In this document: positions 1 to 8,472 of the stretch, in pieces
Position numbering within the stretch: position 1 is the first letter of the stretch
Layout of the letters: each line of letters opens with the position of its first letter
Assembly (NCBI GenBank): GCA_017619255.1
Contig: JAFZSS010000196.1
Location: 1 to 18,118, forward strand
Direction of reading: 5' to 3'
Source of the DNA: Muribaculaceae bacterium
GTDB taxonomy: Bacteria; Bacteroidota; Bacteroidia; Bacteroidales; Muribaculaceae
DNA: 18,118 nucleotides
Translations under genes and position numbers: made by a program
Notes under the pieces: model-generated
Told to the model about the DNA's origin: nothing
The model's database searches: none
What the model saw: only the letters and a program-made list of their open reading frames with translations

Positions 1-29
1 GACAGCCGCCCTGTGATGGGGCGGCTGTC
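1..29 (-). terminator. Strong hairpin, probable operon terminator
   Basis: An 11-bp perfect stem (1-11 with 19-29, GC-rich, GACAGCCGCCC pairing with GGGCGGCTGTC) encloses a 7-base loop. It lies 28 bases downstream of the stop codon of the GHL10 gene on the minus strand, the expected place for an intrinsic terminator ending this all-minus transcript. The T-run that would follow the stem on the minus strand falls outside the window, so it cannot be confirmed. It could be bidirectional if a convergent gene lies to the left. Confidence 0.65.
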
Positions 30-57
30 GTTTGATTGATATGGGAGAGGATAAGGG

Positions 58-1575
58 TTATTTCCAGGCGGGATCGCTCTCGTTCCAGCAGCGGTCGAGC
101 GCGGTTACGGCATATTGCCATTTGCCCTTGCCGCCATCAGGCAGCAAGAAATGAGTCTGGCCAGTGATGCCAAGGATATTGGCAGGACTATCCAAGTGAC
201 CTTTCCTGCCTTTAGGGTAGCGGTAAATCACATAACGCACGGCCTGCTGCATCGGATCGTCGGTCTCATGCGGACGCCACATGAGATACTTATCACCCTC
301 CATTTTACTTATTTTGAGGTCATGCACACGATGCGGCTTCTCGCTGTCAATCCAAGTGTATGGCGGAATCAAGGCGGGATGGCTTGTCTGGGTTGTTGAT
401 AGCGAATCGAGCACGCCCTTATAGTTGCCGGTGATGCTGTAAGCGGGCCACCAGGTCACACCATGAACATCATCCATGGAGCGTTGCAAACGCAGCTTGT
501 GGTCAAGCTGTGTGGGATTGATCGTGTCGCCGCCCTCGTCGGCGATATCCTGATGGGACATCACATTGCTGACCGACTGGCCGAAGTACATGTGGCGGCC
601 GTTGGCATGGTCATTCCACCAGTGCATGAGAACAAGGTCGCTGGCCAGTTTGTGCTCCAGTTCCCAGTAGAGTTGCGGCACCATGTAGTCCACCCAGCCC
701 TCGGCGGTCCACTTGATACAGTCGGCAAACAGGGCATCGTAGCACTGCAAGCCGTCAGTCTCGCTACCGTCGGGGTCGCTCGCCTTGTTACGCCAGATGC
801 CGAAGGGGCTGATACCGAAGCGCACCCAGGGCTTCACCTCCTGAATAGTGTTGTGCAACTGCTCGATGAGCAGGTCGACATTGTGGCGTCGCCAGTCATT
901 CTTGTCCCAACCGATGCCGTATTCGTTGTAAGATGTCGTGTCGGGGAATTCAGCACCCTTGGTCGGATATGGATAAAAATAGTCATCCATGTGCAGGGCA
1001 TCGATGTCGTAGCGCGTGAGGATGTCCCTCACCACCGTGTCGATGAAGTCGCGGCTCTCGGGCAAGCCAGGGTCAAAATAGAGTTTGCCGTCGGCATACT
1101 TGAGGAACCACTCAGGATGCTCATAGTAGATATGTCCCGGAGCGGGCTGGTCCTCCTCGCTGCAGGTGACACGGTAAGGGTTGATCCAGGCGTGGAGTTC
1201 CATGCCACGGCTATGAGCCTGCTCAATCATGAACTGCAAGGGATCCCACACGGGTTGCGGCGCCTTACCCGGTTCCCCCGTGAGCCAACGAGTCCAGGGC
1301 TCGAGTTCGCTGACATAGGCGGCATCGGCCTGCGGACGAATCTGCCAAATAACGGCATTGCAATTGGCCTGCTGCAGCAGGTTCAGTTGGCTGATGAGGT
1401 ACTGACGCGTCTGCTCAGGGGGCATCTTGGCATACTGGCCCTGACCGATGATGTGCATCCACGCCCCACGGAACTCGTGCTTGGGCAATACCTTAGCCGG
1501 CGCCACGGTCTCGCGGGCTGTCATACAAGCTGTCAATGCCACGACGAGCACCGACAGGAGGAAAAAGCGTTTCAT
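58..1575 (-). CDS. GHL10-type (family 10 glycosyl-hydrolase-like, DUF187) lipoprotein
   Basis: Predicted exported lipoprotein of 505 residues belonging to the GHL10/DUF187 TIM-barrel hydrolase-like family, thought to act on glycans at the cell envelope; its substrate is unknown. I start it at the ATG at 1575 because the protein then opens with a compact lipoprotein signal (MKRFFLLSVLVVALTAC, lipobox LTAC, Cys17). An ATG at 1614 would only prepend 13 residues before the signal. The catalytic-type barrel runs from about residue 33 to 340 and includes FRGAWMH near the start, WINPYR, and the family hallmark DALHMDDYFYPYP at about 192-204, whose acidic pair is the likely active site. The last ~90 residues look like a fibronectin-III-type domain. 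It follows the beta-helix lipoprotein gene by 48 bases and is probably co-transcribed with it. Family assignment is secure; activity is not. Confidence 0.9.
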   Translation of the reverse strand: MKRFFLLSVLVVALTACMTARETVAPAKVLPKHEFRGAWMHIIGQGQYAKMPPEQTRQYLISQLNLLQQANCNAVIWQIRPQADAAYVSELEPWTRWLTGEPGKAPQPVWDPLQFMIEQAHSRGMELHAWINPYRVTCSEEDQPAPGHIYYEHPEWFLKYADGKLYFDPGLPESRDFIDTVVRDILTRYDIDALHMDDYFYPYPTKGAEFPDTTSYNEYGIGWDKNDWRRHNVDLLIEQLHNTIQEVKPWVRFGISPFGIWRNKASDPDGSETDGLQCYDALFADCIKWTAEGWVDYMVPQLYWELEHKLASDLVLMHWWNDHANGRHMYFGQSVSNVMSHQDIADEGGDTINPTQLDHKLRLQRSMDDVHGVTWWPAYSITGNYKGVLDSLSTTQTSHPALIPPYTWIDSEKPHRVHDLKISKMEGDKYLMWRPHETDDPMQQAVRYVIYRYPKGRKGHLDSPANILGITGQTHFLLPDGGKGKWQYAVTALDRCWNESDPAWK

Positions 1576-1623
1576 ATGCTTGAGAATTTTGGTTATACCA
1601 GTGGACAGAGTCATCACCAGCCC

Positions 1624-3075
1624 TTATTCTTCGGGAATGGGAATCCAGACATAAGCACCCAGATCGACGGCCCCTCCCGCCAAGCGGTCATTGCCATAAC
1701 GATCATAGCGAGCCTCGGCAGGACACAGGGCGGGATTACCCTTTCCGATAGCGTCGCTCTCGTTGCCTAGCCTGTAATCAAAGAAGTAGTCGTCACGCAC
1801 CGTGAGGAACTTCGGGTCGCCCTCCCAAATGCAATTGATGAAATGCGTATCGTCTTCGCCCGCGCTCTTGAACAGGCAATAACGCATAAAGACATCAAAA
1901 TTGTCTAGTCTTCCCTCGTTGAGTTCCGGAACAAGGCCGTGGAGGATACAGTTGTCAAAAAAGGCCTTGATTTTACCGATAGTGCCATCGCTGTACTCCA
2001 CATCAAACACATTGACAATGGGCAATGTGGGTACTTTGAAGAGATAGTTGTTGGCAAAAGTGCATTGAGAGGCCATCACCTTGCCACCGGCGAAATAGGC
2101 CACCTCCTCGGCAGCATCGCTGAACTCAGTACCGATGGCCTGCACATAACAGGTCGCTGTCGCCAGACAGGTCGATGCCGAGTTGGTCAACACACAGTTG
2201 ACCAGTTTCAAAGCGCAATTGATTGTGTCGCCATAGGCACTGCAATGCATGCCGATGGAACTCCCACGCATGATGACATGCTTGAGGACATTGCCCATCG
2301 TGGGCGGTGTGAAAATAACGCCACCCCACTGCCCCGACATGATGTCAAAGCTTGTCTCGCCGACAACGCGGTCCAAGCGGTCACCACGGAAAGTGATGGG
2401 TGCCTCGGCCGTGCCGTTCGCCAGCATGCGTCCGGCACAGCGTATCGCCGCCTTGTCGTGGAACAGCAATGTCGTTCCCTCATCGAGCGTCAAGGTAGCA
2501 CCAGGAGCCACATACATGGTATCATAGATCAGATAGGGCTTAGCTGCCGTGAATCGGGTATTACGGGAGATGGTATCTCCATTGATACGGACCACATCCT
2601 GGCCCCATGCCGTGAGCAGCACAGTCTGGGTAACCCCGTTGGTCTCAAAGATGAGGCGGTCCTCGAGCAGCGTGGGCTCATCCCGCTCCATCTCGTCGAG
2701 ATAGGCCTCGATGAAGATGTAGATGGAGTCATTACCGCGGATTTCCACATTGTTGAACTCATCGCCACGGACACCGTCAACATTGAGGTGAAAATGCCCC
2801 TTGGTGGCATTGCCCGCCACCTTGATCGACGATATGTTGATCTGCTTGTTGCTGTGGTTATAGACCACCATCTGCTTGGTGGCGGTGCCCTGTAGGGTGA
2901 TGACCGTGTCAAACGCCACCGTGTCGCGATTGAAAGCGAGCACATCGCTCGACGAGGTGGTGAAAGCGTCCTCGATACACGATGAGAACACGGCGGCCAT
3001 GACTATCACAGCCAAAACCATCCATAAGGGCCATCTCATATTATTGCTCATTCTCATGAAAATCTTGATATTCAT
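1624..3075 (-). CDS. Right-handed parallel beta-helix lipoprotein (choice-of-anchor Q-like C terminus)
   Basis: A 483-residue predicted surface or periplasmic lipoprotein. A hydrophobic signal ends in the lipobox FSSC with Cys at residue 33 counted from the first Met; Met9 and Met13 are equally plausible starts and would give a more typical signal length. After an immunoglobulin-like N-terminal segment (about 50-160, with NHSNKQINISSIKV as in abnormal-spindle/DUF1573-like folds), a stretch with the APGATLTLDEGTTLLF and GMLANGTAEAPITFRG type pattern (about 190-420) is characteristic of parallel beta-helix proteins. The end, around DRYGNDRLAGGAVDLGAYV, matches the C-terminal pattern of choice-of-anchor Q proteins. 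No catalytic residues can be named; such proteins may bind or cleave polysaccharide. It is 45 bases after the phosphatase-fold gene and likely in the same transcript. Confidence 0.85.
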   Translation of the reverse strand: MNIKIFMRMSNNMRWPLWMVLAVIVMAAVFSSCIEDAFTTSSSDVLAFNRDTVAFDTVITLQGTATKQMVVYNHSNKQINISSIKVAGNATKGHFHLNVDGVRGDEFNNVEIRGNDSIYIFIEAYLDEMERDEPTLLEDRLIFETNGVTQTVLLTAWGQDVVRINGDTISRNTRFTAAKPYLIYDTMYVAPGATLTLDEGTTLLFHDKAAIRCAGRMLANGTAEAPITFRGDRLDRVVGETSFDIMSGQWGGVIFTPPTMGNVLKHVIMRGSSIGMHCSAYGDTINCALKLVNCVLTNSASTCLATATCYVQAIGTEFSDAAEEVAYFAGGKVMASQCTFANNYLFKVPTLPIVNVFDVEYSDGTIGKIKAFFDNCILHGLVPELNEGRLDNFDVFMRYCLFKSAGEDDTHFINCIWEGDPKFLTVRDDYFFDYRLGNESDAIGKGNPALCPAEARYDRYGNDRLAGGAVDLGAYVWIPIPEE

Positions 3076-3120
3076 ATTTAAAGAACGAGACTGGGAGCAA
3101 TTTATTTTGTCTATCAGCCG

Positions 3121-4176
3121 TCAACGCTGGAAAACAGCCACTAGCGGATAATGGTCACTCTCCCCTTCCTTGTCACGACGGCAAGACAACGCCTTCATGT
3201 CACCACGATAAAGGATGTGGTCAATTTTGACATACAGGTGATGATCATGGAAGGTGTAAGTGGGACCGACGCCGGCGTCGGCCCAAGCGTCACGCATGTC
3301 ATCTCCACACACGGTGCGGTAGGCATAGGAACCAGGCGTCTCATTCATGTCACCCATGACCAGCACATCGCCGGCCGTATCGTCCAAAAGTCGCCGTACA
3401 GCCTGCGCCTGTCTCACATGGCCGCGGAAACCGCCCATCAGTTTCTTTAAAACCGACTTAGCGCGATTTTTGCGCCCCGAGGGTTTATTCATTGAATCGA
3501 TGATGCGGTTATCGTTCTTATTCATCCGCAGCGAACTCAAGTGCATATTCACCACCCTTAACTCCCCTCCTGGGGCGTCCACATCCCAAGCCTTGATGAA
3601 ATAGTTCAAGGTGTCCTGAGCCAATACAGGCGATTCCACCTCGATGAAGGGGTACTTTGAGAGGATGCCCACATCGTAGTAATGTTTCTTGCGATAGGGG
3701 TACTTCTTGTACAGTTCATTGAGCATGGGAGTCACATTCTTGAGTTTCTCAAAGGGGAAATAGACCAACCCCTCTTGGATGACCACGATGTCGGCGTCCT
3801 GGTCAAGAATGTAACGCAGGGATTTGTTTGGCTTGGTGTCCCCTTTTTGCCAATTGAACTCTTCCACATTCATTGTCAACACCGACAGCTGAGTCTTTTC
3901 AGGGTCTGCTTTGACATTGAACAGGTTGACCGGAGCGATAAGACGCAGTGTTGGCCACGACAACAACAATGCTCCAAAGATAACGGCACAAGCCTGCCAT
4001 TGCCTAAAAACAGCCAGCAATATCAGCAGCACTAGAGCGACAATCGCCACAGCAGGCAATGCCAGGGTGGCCAATGAAGGCAAGGTCCATATATTGGGGT
4101 CGACACGCCCACCATAGGCTGCAAAAAGCAGTGCAAAAGAAGCCAAGATAGCAATCAATCGAGCGATATGTTTCAT
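3121..4176 (-). CDS. Membrane-anchored endonuclease/exonuclease/phosphatase (EEP) family protein
   Basis: A 351-residue protein with an N-terminal membrane region of two or three helices (about 5-20, 35-58 and 62-80) followed by an EEP-fold domain facing the periplasm. Catalytic residues of the DNase I/phosphodiesterase superfamily are visible in order: Asn103 (TMNVEEF), Glu135 (VIQEG), His212 (NMHLSS), Asp276 and Asn278 (GDMNETPGS), Asp319-His320 (KIDHILY) and the terminal SDHYP at 340-344. The fold hydrolyses phosphodiesters or phosphomonoesters; membrane-linked Bacteroidota members are of unknown substrate. Its ATG overlaps the stop of the acyltransferase gene by four bases (ATGA), so it is translationally coupled to the end of the glycan block although the family is widespread outside such loci. 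Confidence 0.9.
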   Translation of the reverse strand: MKHIARLIAILASFALLFAAYGGRVDPNIWTLPSLATLALPAVAIVALVLLILLAVFRQWQACAVIFGALLLSWPTLRLIAPVNLFNVKADPEKTQLSVLTMNVEEFNWQKGDTKPNKSLRYILDQDADIVVIQEGLVYFPFEKLKNVTPMLNELYKKYPYRKKHYYDVGILSKYPFIEVESPVLAQDTLNYFIKAWDVDAPGGELRVVNMHLSSLRMNKNDNRIIDSMNKPSGRKNRAKSVLKKLMGGFRGHVRQAQAVRRLLDDTAGDVLVMGDMNETPGSYAYRTVCGDDMRDAWADAGVGPTYTFHDHHLYVKIDHILYRGDMKALSCRRDKEGESDHYPLVAVFQR

Positions 4177-5201
4177 CGGTATAGTATTTTCCAGCCAGCG
4201 TCAAAAAAGGGTTTCTGTGCAGTAAAACGCGGAGCGTAGGTCTTGAGCAGCCAAATCACGGGCCATTCCAGCAGCATCGTCAACACAAACACAAGCAGTG
4301 TGAGTGTAATGCCGGGCTCCATACCGCCACGCAAGATGAACCAGGAACGAATCGGCAGGAACAGTAAGGGATGGGTGCCCAGGATAATGAGCGAATAGCG
4401 TCCGTAGTGGCACAGGACAGGAATGTGATGTAACGGCTTGCATGCCCAGAAGAGCGCCACAATGGCTGCGAATGGCAAAATGTACAATTTCCAATAAGCC
4501 GGCAAGACCAGCGAGTGAAGATTCAACGATTCACTCAGCAGATAGAGCGGAACTGCTACCAGTGCCAGCGCAACAATGCCCCAGCGATCCCATCGGTTAC
4601 GATTCAAGGCACCCAAGCGGTTCAAGCCCCACCCCAGCACAAAATAGGGTAAGGCCATCAGCGATGTGTCCAGCATGAGGGGCAACACAATCTTGTGAGT
4701 GCCCAACCAATAACCGCCCAGCGAAATCAGCACCGTAGCCACAATCACCCCCCACACGGGTTTGATTAAACTCCTCAATGCATAGAAGATGATGTTTACC
4801 CAGAACAGGCTGAGCAGGAACCATAGCGGCGCCGACATCTCCCAATAGCGCATGTAGAACGGCTCAAACAGATGCGACAGGCTGATATCAATAGCATCGG
4901 CGCCCACCGCAAGGCGCACCAGATACTCAAGCAAACGCATGGCATAGGCCATCACCACAAAGAAAACGAACGGCACAAGGATGTTGTTCACCTTGCGCCG
5001 TGTGAAGTCACCAAAGCCTGCATAATGCTTGAAGAAAATGCCCGATATGAAGTAATACATCGGCAGACGGAAAGCCTGGAGGGCATTGTTCAGATTGGGG
5101 GCGAGATAATTGAAAAACTCATGGTCAATGTGGTACATCACGATAAGCATGATGCACAGACATTTCATGAAGTCAATAAAGGCAATGCGCCCCCGAACCA
5201 T
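4173..5201 (-). CDS. Acyltransferase family 3-type integral membrane acyltransferase
   Basis: A 342-residue polytopic membrane protein of the acyltransferase-3 family, which moves acetyl or other acyl groups onto envelope glycans, lipids or exported polymers. The start chosen is the ATG at 5201, giving MVRGRIAFIDFMKCL, the usual family opening. An upstream GTG at 5270 lies inside the ACP gene and would add an untypical Ser/Asn-rich tail. The conserved first helix reads IDFMKCLCIMLIVMYHIDHE with the hallmark His24. About ten helices follow, with the basic loop FTRRKVNNILVPFVFF around 62-78 typical of the family. It sits 37 bases after a dedicated ACP and the FkbH gene, so it may O-acylate the glycan, possibly with an acyl group made in this cluster. 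The real donor is not evident from sequence. Confidence 0.88.
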   Translation of the reverse strand: MVRGRIAFIDFMKCLCIMLIVMYHIDHEFFNYLAPNLNNALQAFRLPMYYFISGIFFKHYAGFGDFTRRKVNNILVPFVFFVVMAYAMRLLEYLVRLAVGADAIDISLSHLFEPFYMRYWEMSAPLWFLLSLFWVNIIFYALRSLIKPVWGVIVATVLISLGGYWLGTHKIVLPLMLDTSLMALPYFVLGWGLNRLGALNRNRWDRWGIVALALVAVPLYLLSESLNLHSLVLPAYWKLYILPFAAIVALFWACKPLHHIPVLCHYGRYSLIILGTHPLLFLPIRSWFILRGGMEPGITLTLLVFVLTMLLEWPVIWLLKTYAPRFTAQKPFFDAGWKILYR

Positions 5202-5238
5202 CGATGATTCCGTGTTGTGAAGAGAAGAGATGGATGGA

Positions 5239-5463
5239 TTACAATTTAGACTGGAGCATAGCGATGACACGCTGGAAATCGGTCATCTCGGCAATCTCCT
5301 CGGGCTCCAGCTCGATCTCAAAAGCATCCTCCAATTCCGAAGCCAAAGTGAGATGGAGCAAAGAGTCCCAGCGTTCACAATTCTTCTGCGAAGCGTCGGT
5401 GGTGATTTCGTCTTGATCAAACACTTCGCACATTATTTCTAATACTTTTTCTTCCAGGTTCAT
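5239..5463 (-). CDS. Acyl carrier protein, FkbH partner
   Basis: A 74-residue acidic, helical carrier protein with the canonical phosphopantetheine site WDSLLHL; Ser34 is the attachment residue. The length and four-helix pattern are normal for a free-standing ACP. Its start overlaps the stop of the FkbH-type gene by four bases (ATGA), so the two are translationally coupled and probably made in fixed proportion. This pairing is the arrangement seen for glyceryl-ACP synthases and their carriers in tetronate and methoxymalonyl pathways, so I infer it carries a glyceryl thioester. It is clearly distinct from the EWSSL-type ACPs elsewhere in the window. A holo-ACP synthase must come from elsewhere in the genome. 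Confidence 0.92.
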   Translation of the reverse strand: MNLEEKVLEIMCEVFDQDEITTDASQKNCERWDSLLHLTLASELEDAFEIELEPEEIAEMTDFQRVIAMLQSKL

Positions 5464-7052
5464 AGTACCCTTATATTATAGCAATTCTTGATCTCATACA
5501 CATCATTCAACGCCAATTCGTAATGCTTTGCGCCATCAGCGTCGGTTGACACGCAGGTCATACCCATGCGGTCATAGAAATCGGCTGTCTGGCCGTTTTT
5601 GGCTGTTGGCAGGTAGTCGGCATAAACCTTCCTGACGCCATCCAGGCGCAACAGGTTAAGCACCGTCTTGACGAAAGCCTCCTCAATACCCTTGCCCAGA
5701 ATGCGACAACTGAGCAGCAGCGAGTCAATGCGCACAGCGTCATCAGCCCTCGGTTCGATAAAGATGGCACCAGTGATGCCGCTGTCACCGAAACGGTCGC
5801 TGACATTCATGCAAATGACAGGCCAACCTTTATTGATGCGCTGACGCACATCCTCCTCGGTGTAACGGCGCGTCGTAAGGTTGAACTGGTTGGTCTTCTG
5901 CGTCATCTGTGCAATGCGCGGGATATTGTGATCATCGGCACGCTTAATGTCGAGGCAGATTTCCAAGCTATAGAGGTATGTGTCCAAATCGACAAAACGC
6001 GACTGCTCCGAGTTGCGCAACGCATTAGCACGATACTGCTCTGCCTTGGCGCGGTCCTCATCGGTCACCTCATGAATTCGGAAATAACGCTCTACCAGCT
6101 GCCTGAAAAACGGCATAAGCAAATATGGTTTCTCGGGGAAGTCAGGCACTTCCACCTGTGGCAACATCTGCTTGACTAACTCGCGTTCTGTGGGATTGTC
6201 ATCGAGGAAAACCATGCTGTCAAGTCCGATGTTCAACTCGTCGGCCAGTCGCTGCAGGTTGGTTGCCTTGTCATCCCAGTTGATGCGGAGGGCGCTGAAG
6301 TGCTCACGCTTGAGCACCATCGAGGGATTATTATCCCAAGCCTCCTGCACATCGGACTCGTTGTTCTTGCTGCACACGGCAAGAATCACTCCGTGATGCG
6401 ACAGTTGCAACAGGGCACGCTGCCAAGACTGATAAGCATTGCCCGGATAGTCACCGCCCAACTTGATGCCATCGACACCATCCTCACCCAGAACACCGCC
6501 CCAAAGGGTATTGTCCAGATCCAGGACAAGGCATTTCTTACGCCGCAGTGCCAACTCGTCCTCAACCCGCTGCCACCACGCTTGGAAGTCACGGGCCAGT
6601 TTCGTGTTGAGCAATGTCTGAGACATGTGGTAGAATTTCCAATTTACCAATTCCTCAGCGCCATATCGTGAAGTGAATTCGCTGAAGTCCACACACTTGA
6701 CATGAGAATTATCCGCTGCAAGCCGCATGGCATGGCTATTGAACGAAATAACAGCGTCGGCGACAGCACGGTCCTCACCAGTCAAACGCACAGGGAACAG
6801 GTCCACCATCGAGAAGATGATAAACGGCTTGTGCTTGTCGGCACGGGCCAGCACATAGTCCAGTTGATCACAACAGGACTCCACCTCTTGGGCCAACTGT
6901 ATCGCGTCGGCATTTACTGGCACCTGATAGAACCAGATATAACGGTCTACATCCTGCGGCACCACGCTGATGTCACCGTAGCCCGAATAGGTCATGCCGT
7001 CATAGCCCAAGAACGGCTCAATCGTCTGATTGCGAAAGACAAAAGTCGTCAT
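5460..7052 (-). CDS. FkbH-like glyceryl-ACP synthase (HAD subfamily IIIC)
   Basis: A 530-residue FkbH-family enzyme. Characterised members load the glyceryl group of 1,3-bisphosphoglycerate onto a carrier protein with loss of phosphate. The order is an N-terminal SGNH-like region (about 1-165), a HAD-IIIC phosphatase domain with motif I DLDNTLWGG at 178-186 (Asp178 and Asp180), VCSKN at 226-230 and motif IV FLDDNPTER at 282-290, then the family signature TQKTNQFNLTTRRY around 384-397 and a GNAT-like C-terminal domain (about 375-520). All expected HAD residues are present and the length is normal for stand-alone members. It is two bases behind the glycosyltransferase and overlaps the downstream ACP by four bases. 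In this setting it probably provides a glyceryl or lactyl-like acyl unit, but other 3-carbon units cannot be excluded. Confidence 0.9.
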   Translation of the reverse strand: MTTFVFRNQTIEPFLGYDGMTYSGYGDISVVPQDVDRYIWFYQVPVNADAIQLAQEVESCCDQLDYVLARADKHKPFIIFSMVDLFPVRLTGEDRAVADAVISFNSHAMRLAADNSHVKCVDFSEFTSRYGAEELVNWKFYHMSQTLLNTKLARDFQAWWQRVEDELALRRKKCLVLDLDNTLWGGVLGEDGVDGIKLGGDYPGNAYQSWQRALLQLSHHGVILAVCSKNNESDVQEAWDNNPSMVLKREHFSALRINWDDKATNLQRLADELNIGLDSMVFLDDNPTERELVKQMLPQVEVPDFPEKPYLLMPFFRQLVERYFRIHEVTDEDRAKAEQYRANALRNSEQSRFVDLDTYLYSLEICLDIKRADDHNIPRIAQMTQKTNQFNLTTRRYTEEDVRQRINKGWPVICMNVSDRFGDSGITGAIFIEPRADDAVRIDSLLLSCRILGKGIEEAFVKTVLNLLRLDGVRKVYADYLPTAKNGQTADFYDRMGMTCVSTDADGAKHYELALNDVYEIKNCYNIRVL

Positions 7053-7054
7053 TT

Positions 7055-8062
7055 CTACTTCTTTATCATTCGGTATATTTTACTCAAGAAAGCCCACAAT
7101 CGCGGGCGCATCATCACCCAGTGGATTACCTTCCACTTTATCCCGTAATAGTTGGCCTCAGGGCCCACACACGGGAAAGGATACAGGCCCGCCTGACGGA
7201 TGCGGTCCAGGACCTCATCAACCAATCCGCATGTCAAAGCCTTGGTCATCGAGAAATAGAGGTACACATTCCTCACGCCAGCCACGCTGGGCGGTGCCTG
7301 CTTACCCGATGCTGCCTGAAAAGCGGATATCGACTTATCGATGGAAACAGCGGCATCGACCTGGCTGAAAATGCGTCGCCTCAAGTGGTCGCGGTCGGGG
7401 TTGTGCATCGCACTGTCTCCCCGGTTCACATAGCAGTAAGAGGCCGTTTCATCGTGGGCCACACGCGCTGCATTGAGCATGAAATCGGCAATCAGTGCCC
7501 CATCTTCACACACAATCAACGAGGGATTGAAACGCCACCCCCCACGGACCAGATAGTCACGACGGATGAGAAAACGCCAAACATAAGGGGTCATGCTATG
7601 ATTACCCAAATAGTCCACCCCCGTCATTACAACGGTTGACGGATAGTTGTCGTCACGAACATGTGGGATGGGTTGGCCCTTGATGTCCACACAGTCATAG
7701 TTAAACTCCAGTACATCCAAACTCTCGTCCATGGCCCGGTTCAACAGCGGCGGCATCATGCCTTCCACAAGGTAGTCGTCGCTGTCAACAAACTGGATAT
7801 ATCGTCCACGAGCCGCGTCAATAGCCACATTACGCGCTGCACTGACACCCGCATTCTGTTGGCAGATGAGGCGCACCTGGGGATGCTGTGCCGCAAAGGA
7901 CTGCACTATGCCCTTGCCTCCATCGGTAGAGCCATCGTCAACGACAATAACCTCGTATTCATCAGAGTTGAATCCCTGATCAATGATAGACTGCAGGCAC
8001 CGAATAATAAAAGTTTCGGTGTTATATAGTGGAATGATGAAAGAGAGCAGGATGCCGTTCAT
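7055..8062 (-). CDS. Family 2 glycosyltransferase (GT-A fold)
   Basis: A 335-residue cytoplasmic or membrane-associated glycosyltransferase that transfers a sugar from a nucleotide donor to the growing lipid-linked glycan. The GT-A domain covers about 5-230: FIIPLYN at 8-14, the nucleotide-binding VVDDGSTD at 40-47, GVSAARN at 72-78, the metal-binding FVDSDDYL at 91-98 (DSDD 93-96), and the probable catalytic-base region VCEDG at 184-188. No transmembrane helix is obvious; a basic, aromatic C-terminal tail may lie at the membrane. Its ATG overlaps the VOC gene stop by four bases, and the FkbH gene begins two bases after its stop, so it is embedded in the acyl-synthesis operon. That is the main direct evidence that this acyl chemistry serves a glycan. 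Donor and acceptor cannot be predicted. Confidence 0.93.
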   Translation of the reverse strand: MNGILLSFIIPLYNTETFIIRCLQSIIDQGFNSDEYEVIVVDDGSTDGGKGIVQSFAAQHPQVRLICQQNAGVSAARNVAIDAARGRYIQFVDSDDYLVEGMMPPLLNRAMDESLDVLEFNYDCVDIKGQPIPHVRDDNYPSTVVMTGVDYLGNHSMTPYVWRFLIRRDYLVRGGWRFNPSLIVCEDGALIADFMLNAARVAHDETASYCYVNRGDSAMHNPDRDHLRRRIFSQVDAAVSIDKSISAFQAASGKQAPPSVAGVRNVYLYFSMTKALTCGLVDEVLDRIRQAGLYPFPCVGPEANYYGIKWKVIHWVMMRPRLWAFLSKIYRMIKK

Positions 8063-8469
8063 CGAGCTGTTTTCTCAACAAGTTCTATCAGACCTGTGTT
8101 TTTCTGGAACAAGAAGGCCACACGCCTATTGTCCATGGCACAAGCGACAACCGGTCCGTTCACCAAAAGGAATCGCTGCTTCCTCAATTCAGCGACAGCA
8201 GCATCGATGTCCTGCACCTTATAGCAGATATGATAGGGGGACACTCCAGCTGTTTCCAGTGTGCGGGCAACAGGGTTTTGTTCATCGAGGGGTTCCAGCA
8301 GTTCCAGGCGAGGCGCGCCCTCCTTGACCAAAAAGCAGACGCGCACATGCTGCAAAGGGTCGTCAACAACGGGTGACGGAGTATAGCCCATGGCCACATA
8401 GAAAACCTGGGTCTTGTGAATGTCACGGCAAGCAATGCCGATGTGATGGAAGTCGAGAGGGAAATCCAT
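8059..8469 (-). CDS. VOC-superfamily (glyoxalase-fold) protein
   Basis: A 136-residue single-chain member of the vicinal oxygen chelate superfamily with two beta-alpha-beta-beta-beta repeats. The metal ligands of methylmalonyl-CoA-epimerase-like members can be aligned: His9 (DFHHIGIAC), Glu56 (RLELLEP), His80 (PYHICYKV) and Glu129 (GLIELVE). A metal-dependent epimerase, lyase or isomerase is therefore possible. It lies three bases after the second KAS III and is translationally coupled (four-base overlap) to the glycosyltransferase. This suggests a step on the acyl thioester or acyl-sugar made by the neighbouring enzymes, for example epimerisation of a branched or hydroxylated acyl carbon. 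It could also be a non-enzymatic binding protein. The family is sure; the reaction is not. Confidence 0.85.
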   Translation of the reverse strand: MDFPLDFHHIGIACRDIHKTQVFYVAMGYTPSPVVDDPLQHVRVCFLVKEGAPRLELLEPLDEQNPVARTLETAGVSPYHICYKVQDIDAAVAELRKQRFLLVNGPVVACAMDNRRVAFLFQKNTGLIELVEKTAR

Positions 8470-8472
8470 AGA

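Noticed and set aside
463..1770. Long open frame (435 codons) on the plus strand
   Set aside because: It lies antisense to the GHL10 and beta-helix genes, which have signal peptides and clear family motifs. The plus-strand translation has no recognisable motif; it is a shadow of codon bias.
1939..2895. 318-codon plus-strand open frame
   Set aside because: Fully antisense to the beta-helix lipoprotein gene, His/Ile/Val-rich translation without a domain pattern.
5202..5270. Upstream GTG start for the membrane acyltransferase
   Set aside because: It would begin inside the ACP gene and add a Ser/Asn-rich tail; the ATG at 5201 gives the usual family N terminus.
5460..7052. FkbH as part of a methoxymalonyl-ACP pathway
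   Set aside because: The O-methyltransferase and the two dehydrogenases that convert glyceryl-ACP to methoxymalonyl-ACP, and any modular polyketide synthase, are absent from the window.
8059..8469. Methylmalonyl-CoA epimerase
   Set aside because: Ligands are similar, but there is no mutase or carboxylase gene nearby and the context is glycan/acyl-carrier; only the superfamily can be claimed.
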